Shown here: in pieces, positions 1 to 11,518 of the stretch
Layout: each line of letters opens with the position of its first letter
Position numbering within the stretch: the first letter of the stretch is position 1
Assembly: GCF_033115175.1 (NCBI RefSeq)
Contig: NC_084827.1
Location: forward strand, 152,265,701-152,329,700
Length of the DNA stretch: 64,000 nt
DNA from: Lepus europaeus
Lineage: Eukaryota; Chordata; Mammalia; Lagomorpha; Leporidae
Reading direction: 5' to 3'
The notes under the pieces: model-generated
The model's database searches: none
What the model was told of the DNA's origin: nothing
What the model saw: only the letters and a program-made list of their open reading frames with translations
Program-made: the position numbers and the translations under genes

Positions 1-226
1 GTGGTGATGAATTGACTGAGTGCTGCGTGTCTCCATGTGGTTTGTCGGGTGGCCTCCGACACAACAGGTTTTCAGATCAGTCTTTCTTTGTGCTTCACTG
101 ATTCTTCTTCCTATTTCCAAAGTGTGGCCAATCATTGCCCATCTATTGTTCTCATTTGGTGTTTTTTGTCAGGGCTGGTTTATTTTTAAGACGTCAGCTG
201 CTTTTTAAATCTCCAGCCCTGATTTT
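1..226. other. Unique intergenic sequence, nothing recognised
   Basis: No exon-like ORF, RNA gene or repeat that I recognise. It ends at the left TSD copy (216-226) of the first SINE. Confidence 0.5.
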
Positions 227-367
227 TTTTTTTTTTAACAGGCAGAGTGGACAGTGAGAGAGAGAGATAGAGAAAAAGGTCTTCCTTTTTGCCGTTGGTT
301 CACCCTCCAATGGCCGCCGCGGTTGGCGCGCTGTGGCCGCCGCGCTGATCCGATGGCAGGAGCCAGG
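227..367 (-). mobile_element. 5'-truncated C-repeat SINE, young
   Basis: The T-run, CT-rich box and the 'caatggccgccgcgg' block are present in reverse orientation, but the tRNA-like head is missing. It is flanked by an 11-bp TSD, GCCCTGATTTT, at 216-226 and 368-378, so the truncation happened at insertion and is not a later deletion. Confidence 0.88.
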
Positions 368-589
368 GCCCTGATTTTGATACTTCGTATTCAAATGCTG
401 CTTGAAATTCTTCTATTGGATGTTCTGCCTATTCAGACACATTGTGTCTGTAACTGAACTTATCCTAGCCTTGGAACTAGTAATCTATTTGAGACATCTC
501 TGTTTTTGACAGTGGTCCTTTTAAGTGGACCACAAGAGTGATTTTTAAACTGCATTTTCTCTTTTTAACTTTTTCAACAGATTTTTTTT

Positions 590-902
590 TTTACAAAAAA
601 TGTTATATATTTGAAAAACAGAGCAAGAGCCATTGAGGGAGAGACAGAAAGAGATCTTCCATTCACTTCTCAAATGCCTGCAATAGCTGAGGATGAACCA
701 GGCTGAAGCCAGGAGCCAGGAACACAATCTGGGTCTCCCACATGGGTGGCAGGAACCCAAGTACTTGGGTCATCTTCTGTTGCCTCCCAAGTGCATTAGC
801 ATGAAGGTAGATCCGAAATAGAGGCAGGACTTGAATCCAGGCACTCCAAAATGGGATGCAAGTATCACAAGCAGCTGCTTAACCTGCTGTGCCACGATGC
901 CC
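590..902 (-). mobile_element. Older C-repeat SINE
   Basis: Reads from an A-rich tail region (left) to the degenerate tRNA-like head ending 'tgccacgatgcccac' (right). Diverged from the young copies, so an older insertion. Confidence 0.8.
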
Positions 903-1750
903 ACTTCAACTTATTTTTTAAAGGAATGAAGTTTGAGAGAAAAAATGAGGCAGAGAAATTTAGAATAGAAAATAAATACAAAATAAATATTTATTTATTT
1001 AGAAAGTAAATAAAGTGTAAGCTGTTTTGCTGATTGTTTAATATAACAACAAGCCAGTACAGAGTGCCCTGTGTAAGCCAATTAAAATTTCAAAAATTGA
1101 GGTGTTCCCTTAGAAAGGCTGAGTGTTTGGAAGTTAGGTTACAATCCTTGTTTTTGGATGGATCACCAGGTGTTGGCCATGGTCCATGTTTCTGACTAGT
1201 TTGAACAGAATGGCACTTGACCCAGGCAGAAGTAGATGTGGTGTTTGGTTTCACGTGTCACATAACTATCAAAGTTTCTCCCCAGGATAGAATGCCAGGT
1301 GAGTTCTACTTCTTATCTTATTCCTTCTGGACATGGCTACAATATTTCTCCAGTGCCTGAGTCACTCACTCCTCCAAGTTAGTTGCATCTCTTCCAATGT
1401 GTCAGCATTTTTTATCACTGTCTTTTGGTCACACATGATTGCCTTGGAGGAGGGACTGGCTGGATGCAAAGATCCCCTGGGGGAGGGTCTCTCCTCTTTT
1501 TATTTTGAAGACAATCAGTGACATCTGACAGCTGATGGCTGAGTAGACCACATGGAAGCAAATATACAGTCACTCCCAAGACATGGTGGGTCTTAAGTCC
1601 CCTCCCCCTGTGCTCAGGAGTTTGTGAGGTGGTCTAACAGGCCTGCCAATTTTCCAGTCATTACCTGAGGAAGCAGAGTGCATTAGTGATATGGCGTTGA
1701 TACCACTGGACCCAGTGAGTTACTCACAGCCGTGGAAAAGATTAATAATT
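903..1750. other. AT-rich intergenic DNA, nothing recognised
   Basis: No coding exon or RNA gene seen. It includes short (AAAT)n-like patches near 970-1015. The right end is the left TSD copy of the L1 insertion (1735-1750). Confidence 0.5.
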
Positions 1751-2556
1751 TTTTTAAAGAAAGCTTTTATTTAATGAATGCAAATTTCATAGGTACAACT
1801 TTAGGAATATAGTGGTTTTTCACCCACATACCTGCCCTCCCACTCCCACTCCCACTCCCATCCCACCTCCTTCTCTCTCTCCCATCCCATTCTTCAAGAT
1901 TCATTTTTAATTAACTTTATATACAGAATGCCAACTCCATACTAAGTAAAGATTTCAATAATTCGCACTTTCCCACACACACAAAGTAGAAAGTACTGTT
2001 TGAGAACAAGTTTTGCAGTTAATTCTCATAGTACTACTCATTAAGGACAGAAGTCCTACATGGGGACTAAGTGCACAGGACTCCTGTTGTTAATTTAACA
2101 ATTAACACTCTTATTTGAAAGATCAGTGATCACCAGAGGCTCTTGTCATGAGCTGCCAAGGCTATGGAAAACTTTTGAGTCCACAAACTGTCAGTATTTA
2201 GACAGGGCCATAAGCAAAGTGGAAGTTCTCTCTTTCCTTCAGAGAAAAGTACATCCTTCTTTGATGGTCCCTTCTTTCCTCTGGGGTCTCACTCACAGAG
2301 ATCCTTCATGTAGGACTCTTTTTTTTCCCCACTGTGTCTCTCATGGGCTTATCAAGCAGTCCAGAGTGCCTTATGGGCTGATTCTGAGGTCAGAGTGCTG
2401 TTTAGGGCATTTGTCATTCTATGAGTCTGCTGTGTGGACTGCTTCCCATGTTGGAATATCTCCTGTTTAATTCTATCTATTGTTATTAGCAGACACTTGG
2501 TCTTATTTATGTGATCCCTTTGACACTTAATCCTATCTATATGATCAATTAATCAT
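1751..2556 (-). mobile_element. Rabbit L1 3' end, 5'-truncated
   Basis: This is L1 3' UTR sequence in antisense orientation, beginning with a T-rich tail and a pyrimidine-rich (CCCACT)n stretch at 1838-1870. It shares a long colinear match with the block at 55745-56405 (for example 'taaagatttcaa' and 'ggacagaagtcctac' versus 'ggacagagatcctac'). A perfect 16-bp TSD, GAAAAGATTAATAATT, lies at 1735-1750 and 2557-2572. Only about 0.8 kb of the 3' end was inserted; no ORF2 is left. Confidence 0.85.
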
Positions 2557-2572
2557 GAAAAGATTAATAATT

Positions 2573-3591
2573 AAAGCACTCATAGTAGAGATAAAGGTGT
2601 TGCTCATCTTGCTACAACTTTAGGACATTTGAAGAATGTGTTCATGGAAAATGACAGCAAAGTTAACTTAAAATAAACTCTTGAATTCCCATTAGAACAG
2701 TACAGAATTATACAGAAACACTGTAACAAAGCCCACACTGACTGTGCTCAGCACTGACACTTAAAGTACCTGGAATAACCTGGACTGGGAAAGAAGAATC
2801 CTTACCTGAAGGATATGGTCCTTTGGGACACTGATTTCCCAAAGGGTGTCTGGATGTCAGGGTTAGAGGACGTGCACTTATCTATTTGTTGTGTAAATTG
2901 TGTTCAGAGACATCAGAAAACACAAATAAAAATAAACAACAAAATAACCCAACCAAACAAAAAATCCCTCTAATATGAAGAAGTTCATCCAGATGGAAAA
3001 GCCAAGTTCAAAATTTTGGCCGAGATTCATGTTAGAAGACTTCATGGAGGCTCCCTCCAACAACAAAAATAGAAATATAACTAGAAGAAAATCTCATAGA
3101 ATAATTCTAGCCAAAGGGTAACTGCATCAAAAAATATGAAAAATTTTAAATAAGTGAGATTTGTCCTAGAATATTAGACTCAAGATTCAGAGTCAATAGT
3201 GGCTTCTATAATATGGTTTAAATACTTGTGAGTTTTCTTGGGAAATGGCTGAAAATTTCTTGAAGTTGAAAAGAAGTCAGGAAAAAATTTGAAATCAGTA
3301 AAAATTTAGTAACTTGAAAATAGGAAAATGTAATTCCGTTAGAATGTCTTGAAGCTTAGTCTCTGTATGTACAAATAATGCCTAAGATATTCTTTTCCAG
3401 ACAGAACAAAGCAAGTTCAAGCAAGAAGGGGATAATTTTCATATAGAAATCAAATTAATACTTTTAATCCAAATATTCCTAACAAGAAAGAGTCATGGAT
3501 TCATCAAAAATAGGAAATAGAGGTCCAAAAAAGCCAACTGTCTCTACATGTAATAATACTTGATGTATAGTACAATTGAAATATCAGAACA
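2573..3591. other. AT-rich intergenic DNA, nothing recognised
   Basis: No coding exon, RNA gene or clear repeat family seen. Short ORFs here lack any recognisable protein similarity. Confidence 0.5.
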
Positions 3592-3902
3592 GGAGTGGGC
3601 ATTTGGCACAGCAGATAAAAAGCCACTTAGGATGCCCACATCCCATATCAGAGTGCCTGGGTTTGAGTCTTTGCACCTCCCAATCCTAGTTTCCTGCTAA
3701 TGCACACCAGGGAGGTGCAGGTGATGGCTCCAGTATTTGAGTTCCTACCACCCATGTGGGAGACCTGGATTGAGTTCCCAGCTCCCAGGTTGGGCCTAGT
3801 CCAGCCCTAGCTGTTGCAGGCATTTGGGGAGTGAAACAGCAGGTGGGAGATCTCTCCCTATCTGACTCTCTGCCTTTCAAAATAATAAAATAAATAAATA
3901 GA
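3592..3902 (+). mobile_element. Older C-repeat SINE
   Basis: Degenerate head ('ggcatttggcacagcagataaaaagcc'), middle 'cctgctaatg...ccaccCATGTGGGAGACC', and a tail of AAATAAATAAATA. Forward orientation. Confidence 0.85.
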
Positions 3903-4019
3903 AATGAAATAAAAATGAATTACAAGATAAAGCACATTCTTAGAGAGCAAGCTTCTAGATTATATTTGAAGATTAAAGATGATGTGGCCAGAACTGAGTC
4001 ACTATCAAAGGCAAAACTT

Positions 4020-4347
4020 TTTAAATATTTACTTATTTGAAAGGCAGAATGACACAGACATACATGCACACAGAGAAACACAGAGAGAGAGACAGACAGA
4101 CAATCATTTGCTGGCTTATTCCTCAAATGGCCACAAGAGCTAGGGCTGGTACTGGGACTCCATTTGGGTCTCCAATGTGAACAGCAGGGACTCAAGTACT
4201 TGAGCCATCATCTCCTGCCTTCCCCAGGTATATGAGCAGGGATCTGGATCAGAAAGCAGGGTAGCCAGGACTGTAACCAGCACTCTGATATGAGATGTGA
4301 GCATCCCAAGCAGTGGCTGAATCTGTGTGGCATAGCACTCACCCCTA
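4020..4347 (-). mobile_element. Older C-repeat SINE
   Basis: Reverse orientation, from 'tatttacttatttgaaaggcag' to the degenerate head 'tgtgtggcatagcactcacccc'. Confidence 0.82.
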
Positions 4348-4386
4348 AAATATGTGTTTTAAAACATGATTATTTTTTAAATTTTT

Positions 4387-4456
4387 AAAAGATTTATTTA
4401 TGTTTATTTATTTATTTGAAAGGCAGAGGCAGAGGCAGAGGCAGAGGCAGAGGCAG

Positions 4457-4494
<38 letters not shown>

Positions 4495-4737
4495 TCCCAT
4501 CCTCTGGTTCATTCCCAAATGATTCTAATGGCTAGAGCTGGACAGATCCAAAGCCAGGAGCCAGGAGCTTCCTCTGGGTCTTCCATATGTATGCAGGGGC
4601 CCAAGCAGCTGGGCCATCTTCTACTGCTTTCCCAGGCCATAGCATAGAGCTGGACCAGGAAGTGGAGTAGCTGGATCTCAAACTGGCACCCAAATGGGAT
4701 GCTAGCACTGCAGGCTACGCCATAGCACTGGTCCCTT
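4387..4737 (-). mobile_element. C-repeat SINE with expanded tail microsatellite
   Basis: Reverse-orientation SINE. The usual short 'gaaaggcagag' is expanded into about eight GGCAGA units followed by an (AG)n run at roughly 4421-4492. The head ends 'cgccatagcactggtccct'. Confidence 0.85.
4421..4492. repeat. (GGCAGA)n and (AG)n microsatellite
   Basis: Directly visible tandem hexamer followed by dinucleotide repeat, grown from the CT/GA box of the SINE at 4387-4737. Likely polymorphic in length. Confidence 0.95.
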
Positions 4738-4870
4738 AAAACATTTTTAAAAACATTTTAATTGTATATATAAAAAAAGAGGATACAGGAAACCACAAAA
4801 CAACTTTATAATTAAATAAACTTTTACAAGACACTCATAATCATTATCCACGTTATGAAATAGAACTCTG

Positions 4871-5188
4871 GGGTCAGCACTGTGGCATAACAGGTAAAGC
4901 CACCACCTGCGACACCTGCATCCCATATGGGTGCCGGTTCATGTCCTGGCTGCTCCAAATCCGATCCAGCTCCCTGTTAATGGCCTGGGAAAAGCAGCAG
5001 AAGATGGTCCAAGTGCTTGGGCCCCTGCCACCCACATGGGAGACCCAGATGATGCTCTGGGCTTCTGTCTTTGGCCTGGCCCAGTGCTGACCATTGTGGC
5101 CTTCTGGGGAGTGAACCAGTGGCTGGATGATCTCTCTCTCTCTCTCTCTCCCTCTCTCTCTGTAACTCTTTTAAAATAAATTAAAAAA
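4871..5188 (+). mobile_element. C-repeat SINE
   Basis: Forward copy: head 'gggtcagcactgtggcataacaggtaaagcc', B-box-like 'ggttcatgtcc', CT box (CTCTCT)n and an A-rich tail. Confidence 0.87.
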
Positions 5189-5657
5189 TCTTTTCTGCCA
5201 CTGCCCTGAAGCTCCATGTACCTGTCTGTCTTGCTGTGACTGAACACTATTATTACCCATATGTGCATCCATAGACTCTGTTATAGTCTTAATAATAGAA
5301 TTTTAGAAGTAGAAACCCCATCTCTCGAAAGGGTCAGGAGCTCATGACCCTCGCACTGTAGTCCTGCTGTTTGCTTCTATCCCAGAGCTGTGCTTTAATG
5401 TTAGCTTTCATTGTTAAGTAATTCTCCAGTGTGCAGATCTGTCATGAAAAGGAGACCCCTAAAACACCTGCTGAACCACTAGGGGTCTGGGTCTGGACAG
5501 GAAGGCAAGGACCAGGACATCTGATTGGTAGGAAAGATCTCACGTGAAAGCCTTTCTCACAAGAAACCTCACTTATGTGAATCGTTATGGTGGGTAATCT
5601 AATATACAAGGTAGTATCATCTTCAGCCAAATTAACAGCTTGCAAAATATTCATGTA
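5189..5657. other. Intergenic DNA, nothing recognised
   Basis: No exon, RNA gene or repeat identified. Confidence 0.45.
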
Positions 5658-5975
5658 ATGGGGCCTGTGCTGTGGCATAGGAGGCTAAGCCACCACCTGG
5701 AGTGTCAACATCCCATATGGGCTCCGGTCTGTGTCCCAGTTGCTCCTCTTCTGATCCAGCTCTCTGCTATGGCCAGGAAAGCAGTGGAAGATGGCCCAAG
5801 TGCTTGGGTCCCTGTACCCACATGGGAGACACGGAGGAAGCTCCTGGATCCTGGGTTTGGATTGGCCCAGCTCTGGCCATTGCAGCTATTTAGGGAGTGA
5901 CCATGGTTGGAAGACCTTTTCTCAGCCTCTCTCTCTCTAACTCCACCTCTCAAATAAATAAATAAAATCTTTTTT
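5658..5975 (+). mobile_element. C-repeat SINE
   Basis: Forward copy with head 'ggggcctgtgctgtggcata', the diagnostic 'gatggcccaagtgcttgggtccctg' middle and tail AAATAAATAAATAAAATC. Confidence 0.87.
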
Positions 5976-6214
5976 AAAAATTCATTTTATAAGGCTGACA
6001 AGACCCAATCTGATGGGATTCCCACTGGCAAAATCAGACAATTTCAGTGTCAAAATATATACTGATGGTGTTATATGAAAGCCCCTGAATAAAATAAAAA
6101 TCTGTGAATCCATACTAATGTAAATAAATGAATGAATGAATAGATGAGTGGAGAAAAGGGAAAGATGCTCTTTAAAATAGAAAATAAATGTCACACATTT
6201 ATCAAATAATACTC

Positions 6215-6310
6215 CAGGGGACTTCAAAAGGTTCATCAAGATGCATATTATAAAAAATCATGCATGAGTTTAAAGTATTTTTGCAGCAAAATAAACATCA
6301 TTTAATTCTA
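6215..6310 (+). repeat. Interspersed repeat fragment ('gacttcaaaaggttcat' type)
   Basis: The stretch beginning 'ggacttcaaaaggttcatc' and containing 'tataaaaaatcatgca' matches, in reverse complement, the sequence at 59985-60077. Two related copies 54 kb apart show that this is an interspersed repeat, but I cannot name the family. Confidence 0.6.
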
Positions 6311-6613
6311 TTTGAAGTATCCTCATATGTAATAATTGCAGAAACTATGGGAGAAGTATAAAGTCCCCAATGAATGTTAAAACTATGGGTGAAGTTCAAG
6401 GATGAGCAATATCTATAAATTGTATCTTGCTTCCCAATACTCATATTCATGAAGGTGGAAAAAAAAGTAAATTAACAGTGAGGAAACAAGGCAGTTACCA
6501 CATTAGCCAAATGAGCAAAGCTAACTTTACCAACACTGGGACAAACCAACATGTAACCTTTCCCCTTTCTCCTACTGTTATGCACTGCAAAGGATACTCT
6601 ATCATTTCAGTGG

Positions 6614-6973
6614 TTTTTTTTTTTTTTTGTTTGTTTGTTTTTTGTTTTTTGTTTTTTTTATGACAGGCAGAGTTAGACAGTGAGAGAGAGAGAGACAGAG
6701 AGAAAGGTCTTCCTTTTTCCATTGGTTCACCCCCCAAGTGGCCGCTATGGCCAGCGCGCTGTGCTGATCCGAAGCCAGGAGCCAGGTGCTTCCTCCTGGT
6801 CTCCCATGCAGGTGCAGGGCCCAAGGACCTGGGCTATCCTCCACTGCACCTCCGGGCCACAGCGGAGAGCTGGACTGGAAGAGGAGCAACCGGGACAGAA
6901 TCCGGCGCCCCAACCGGGACTAGAACCCGAGGTGCTGGCACACTAGGATTAGCCTAGTGAGCTGCGGTGCCGG
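6614..6973 (-). mobile_element. Full-length young C-repeat SINE
   Basis: Reverse copy from the poly(T) to head 'gctgcggtgccgg', with B-box-like 'gggactagaacc'. TSD CATTTCAGTGG at 6603-6613 and 6974-6984. Confidence 0.93.
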
Positions 6974-7071
6974 CATTTCAGTGGTATTTCTGCCCAAAGC
7001 ACATAGCTTGAATCTATTTGCAAGCAAACATAAGACAATCCAAACTGAGTTCAGTTCTACAAAATAACTAG

Positions 7072-7660
7072 TGTTGGGTCTCAGAGAACAGGATGCTGAA
7101 GCCTGGAGCACTCTGACCTGCTCAGAGGCCTTATAACCCACCTCAAAACCTAGGTCTCTCCCACATGCCCTTGCTTCCCCCTCCCCAAGCCCAGGGAGGG
7201 AAGCTTTCTGCAAAGCGACCTCATCTACCTGATTGATTCCACTAAAAGAAGAACGCAGTTGCCTTCAGCCTCTTACTGAAATTTCATTAATCAGTGACAA
7301 CTAAACAAACTTATATCTCAGACAAACAGACTGAAGGCTGTCAACACATTGGGACAGACTTTTGCCACACACCACTGTCCTCATTTTCAGCAGAATAGGG
7401 AACCGCTTATGATCCACTGACTGTTGCGTGGGCGCAATGGACATTGTCTATGTCTGTTCTGTTCCCCTGACGTTCTCCATTTCTCACCTCCACTATAAAG
7501 GGGTATAAACTTTCTAAATCATGTGTGGTTTTTTCCCATACTGGGATATTTCCCCCTTTGTGCATTAATAAATTTACATGCCTTTTCTCCTATTTAATCT
7601 TTGTTAGTTTATTCCAGTGAACCTTCAGAGGGTGGTGGTGAGGTTTTCCTCACCCCTTCA
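7072..7660 (+). mobile_element. Solo LTR of an endogenous retrovirus (ERV1-like)
   Basis: A 589-bp block begins TGTTGGG and ends CCCTTCA, with the canonical TG...CA ends. It is bracketed by an exact 4-bp duplication, CTAG, at 7068-7071 and 7661-7664. Inside are a TATA-like 'ctataaagg' near 7495 and an AATAAA near 7567, placed as expected for U3 and R. No internal gag, pol or env sequence adjoins it, so it is a recombination-derived solo LTR. A 4-bp TSD is typical of gammaretrovirus-like (ERV1) integrations. The exact family is not named. Confidence 0.78.
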
Positions 7661-7728
7661 CTAGCCTGTATTCTCCAAAAGTAGCAAGGAAAGGCTGAAG
7701 AACTGTTTCAAACAAAAGGAGACTTAGG

Positions 7729-8060
7729 GGCCGACGTTGTAGCATGGTAGGCTAAGCCTCTTGCCTGAGGCACCAGCATCCCATATGGGCATCAGTTCAT
7801 GTCCCAGCTACTCCTCTTCTGATCCAACTCCCTGCTAATGGCCTAGGAAAGCAGTGGAAGATGGCCCAAGTGCTTGGGCTCCTGAATCCACATTGGAGAC
7901 CTGGAAGAAGCTCCTGGCTCCTGGCTTCAGATCTGCCCAGCTCTGGCCATTGCAGCCATTTGGGGAGTAAACCAGCGGATGGAAGACCTCTCTCTCTGTC
8001 TCTCCCTCTTTGTCTGTAACTCTGTCTCTCAAATAAATAATTTTTTTTTTTAAAAAAAAG
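7729..8060 (+). mobile_element. C-repeat SINE
   Basis: Forward copy: head 'gggccgacgttgtagcatggtaggc', CT box, tail AAATAAATAA plus mixed T/A run. An imperfect TSD of about 8 bp (agacttag) flanks it. Confidence 0.87.
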
Positions 8061-8579
8061 AAGACTTAAGAAACATGACATCTAAATGCAATGTGTGATC
8101 CTGATTGGGATCCTGGAGGGAAAGCAGGAGAAGTTGTAAAGATTATTGGAGTTCTTGAAATTTAAATAAAACCTGTATACTATTTAATTAATGTTAATTT
8201 CCTAATTTTGATCATCAGATTGTGCTTATACAAGAGAATGGCATTATATTTTTAGGAAATACACACTAAAGTATTTAGGGGTACAATGTCTTGAAAATAC
8301 TAAAGTGGCTGTGTGTGTGTGTTGTGTAGAAAGACAGAATGATACACCCACATGGTGGAATTGTAAAAATTATATACTATTTATATGACTTTGATTTTTC
8401 TGTACGTTTGGAATATCCAAATTGAAACTTATAAATAATGCCAGAATGTCTGAAAGACTCACATGCTTCAGAATTCTCCCAAGTTTCATCTTTCAGAGAA
8501 ATTGGCAGTGTGGAAGCTACATTTTCTCTCATATTAAAAATAGGGACTCTGAAATAAGAGCTCTTAAAAATGTGACAAC
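8061..8579. other. Intergenic DNA, nothing recognised
   Basis: Only a short (TG)n tract near 8310-8324 stands out. No exon or RNA gene seen. Confidence 0.45.
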
Positions 8580-8890
8580 AGGGGTTAGTGTTGTGGTGTA
8601 TCAGGTTAAGCTGCCATCTTTGATGCCAGCATCCCAAATCAGAGCCCCAGTTCAAGTCCCAGCTGTTCTGCATCTGGTTGAGCTTCCTGAATAATGTGTA
8701 TGGGAAGGCGGCAGAAGATGGTCCGAGTGCTTGTGGCCCTGTCACCCACATGGGAGACCCAGATGGGGTTCTTGGGTCCTGGTTTTGGCCTGGTCCAGAC
8801 CTTGCTGTTGTGGCCATTTGGGGAGTAACCCAGTGGATGGAAGACTCTCTCTCTCTGTAGCTCTTTCAAATAAATAAATGAATCTTTAAA
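8580..8890 (+). mobile_element. C-repeat SINE
   Basis: Forward copy: head 'ggggttagtgttgtggtgtatcagg', 'cccacatgggagacccagatgg' middle, tail AAATAAATAAATGAATC. Confidence 0.85.
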
Positions 8891-9940
8891 TTAAACCAAA
8901 TGTGATAACAGAACAAAAATTACAGTATTGATGTAAATATTCAAAGCCTCCATTATTACTTTTTATATTGAGTTCTTATTTCCTTCCTAACAGGAAGGGC
9001 CAAAACCCTTAATTTGGGGGGAAATTTTTATTACATATTCAAATGGAAGATTGGTCACTTGTCAGTGTCATAGAAGGATTTTATGTATTAGGCAAGAACA
9101 CAGGGGAACTGATTCTAACTGTAACAGATTAAATATTTTTAGTTTAAAATTCCTCCTAAGAAGCAGTCCCAGAATTTAGAGAGTTCCTAAGTCTGAAACT
9201 CTTACCTTCCTCATCCCTGGATTCTGCTACCTTCAATGTTACTCTAAAGGGGAACCATTTTCCTGGTCAACAATTGTGACCCTCTGTTGTTACAAATAAG
9301 CTAACAGCCTCTGGATGAACTGGTCAGCTTCTGTTCACTTGCTGATTATTTTAGAACATTAACAGGTTCTTGGCCAGTGCTGATCCTGGTAGACATTGCC
9401 CTGGCACAATCAACTCCCAGGGTGTCCGAGTGCTGCAGGGATGATTTTAGATCGCCCAAGCCCAGGCCATCATTTGTTCCATATGACATTCTCTTCTTCC
9501 ACTCAGACCTGAAATGTGCATGTATAGCAGGAAGGGTCCTACTTCAGCAGCAAGGATCCTTGAGTTCAGTCCAAAACGGCCACTCATGTACTTTGCTACT
9601 TTGACCCAAGCTCTTTTCAATATCTGTTTCCTTCCTCGTAATACAGTAATAACCACAGACTCTTCATCTACCACAGACAATACTATTTGGAACAAAGGGG
9701 TAGTGAAAACAGCTTTAAAATCTATTAAAATCCTGTTGACAGAAAGACAGTGAATACCCTACCAGTTATGCATATATGACGGGTTAAAAATCTGAAGAGA
9801 TTGTGATAAATTTAGATGACAGGAGGCAAGTGCAAAACACATCTTACTTGGCGGATATTTTCTAGATGTAAAGTTCAAGCCAGATATCCAAAGATTCAAA
9901 GAGCACTACATTTGACCAGCTTGTTGGATGTTAGGAGTTT
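8891..9940. other. Intergenic DNA, nothing recognised
   Basis: About 1 kb with no repeat, exon or RNA gene that I can support. Short overlapping ORFs near 9377-9753 show no recognisable protein. Confidence 0.45.
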
Positions 9941-10225
9941 GGAGCAGGCATTAGGCTACAATTGACATACCCACATCTCACGTCAGAGTTTCTGGGTGCA
10001 ATTTCTGGCTCTGGCTTCTAGCTCAAGCTTCGTACTAATGCTGACCCTAGGAGGCAGTAGTGATGGCTTAAGTACTCGGGTTTCTGCCACTCACATAGGA
10101 GATGTGAATTGTGTTCCCAGCTCCTGGATCTGGCCTTGGACCAGTTCTGGCTATTGTAGGCATTTGGGGAGTAAACTGGATGGGAGCACTGTTTGTTTCG
10201 AATCAATAAAAATAAAAATCAACTA
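9941..10225 (+). mobile_element. Old degenerate C-repeat SINE
   Basis: Recognisable by 'ctgctaatg'-like, 'ggaggcagtagtgatggct' and 'ggcatttggggagtaaactgg' blocks. The head is eroded. Confidence 0.75.
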
Positions 10226-11318
10226 GAGAGAGAAAGCAAGCGAAAGCGAGAGAGAGAGAGAGAGAGAAATGAATGATACCTGTTCTGTGGCCTTTTGAAA
10301 AAGAATATCAACTCTACTTGTAATTAACCATCCTTTAATTTTTGGTTTCCTTCTTTAAGAATCAGTGAATAAACCAATCTCATAGAATTTTGGTGACTAT
10401 TAAATGAAAGATAGTGAAGCATTATACTAATTATACTGATGTTCTTTTCCTTTCTGATCCAAATCTGCTAAGAGGCATAAATGTTAAACTGAGTTGTTGG
10501 CACGTCTTTATACTGAGGCAAAGACTAGTTGAAAATGCACTCACCAGCTCACCATGCCACCAAAGCCAAGAAACCCAATATTGTGCTGTTTCTCCTGTTC
10601 TAACTTTTGCAGGTTCCTGTTCCCTTTCATGAACTATAGATTATAAGGGTTATACAAGCTTCTATAATAAAGTATCTTACAAGCTTTTATAAAAGATGAA
10701 AATATTTATTGCCTTTTTCATGGTGTTCTTAATAGTTTTAACTAGAAACAATTATTTTCTTACTGCCTGAGAGACCTAGTTGATCCCACATGAAAATTGG
10801 TTTTCCCGAGCAGGAGAGTTCCTGTGGTTCACATTCTAACTTCAGTTTGGTCAGGGATAAACTGCCCAAGTCACATGGCCCCCTCGCTGCATGAGGGACT
10901 CCTGGCAAGAGGATTACTCTAGGCCTATAGTGTGTATCTTGAGGGCAGCATTCGGAGAAAATGGTCAAAAGTTCATCCTGAATCAGCTCTCCTCCATAGG
11001 ATTTTTGGAAGACTCCATGTTCCCTTGAGTCTTCAAGGGCATTTGTGTTAAGGCAGTTTTGAGGGTCTGCCTCCAGGCTTTCCAGTAAAGCACACTAGGA
11101 ATAACCCAGAGATGTGTACCCCTACTCATTCTTTTGTGACGTTGAGTGCGAAAGCTCGCCAGCGCCTCCCTCCTGAAGAAGCTGGGATGCAGACTAGCCT
11201 TTCTCTAACTTGGGGAGCTTCTTTGGTTTGTTGCTGCTTCAACTCCCACATTCCCCTGTTTTGAAATCACCTGTTCATTCAACTTCCTCATCTCAGAGAC
11301 CATCTGGTCCTCCAGTCA
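10226..11318. other. Intergenic DNA with (GA)n tract
   Basis: Contains a purine (GA)n stretch at about 10226-10268. No exon, RNA gene or assigned repeat in the rest. Confidence 0.45.
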
Positions 11319-11518
11319 TTGTCTCTGCTTCCCAGATCTTTATCACTTCCTGCCTAAGTACTGCACTAGCCTCCCAACTGGTGCCCTGCCGCAGTAGTTG
11401 TGCCCACCACACCACCCCCCACTATCATAAAAGCTGCCAAGAGTGCTATTTTTAAAAATGAAAACATAATTATGTCCCTTTTTCTTCTAAATAGAGTCAT
11501 TGATGCTGTTTTTCTCTT
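11319..11518. repeat. Ancient interspersed repeat, left half
   Basis: The text 'tgcctaagtactgcactagcctcccaactggt...gccaagagtgctattttt' resembles an old mammalian LINE-like (possibly L2-type) repeat. It appears to resume at 11996-12130 after a SINE insertion. The family assignment is tentative. Confidence 0.4.

Noticed and set aside
4421-4492. Regular short repeats considered as a CRISPR-like array
   Set aside because: They are a contiguous hexamer microsatellite without spacers in a mammalian genome.
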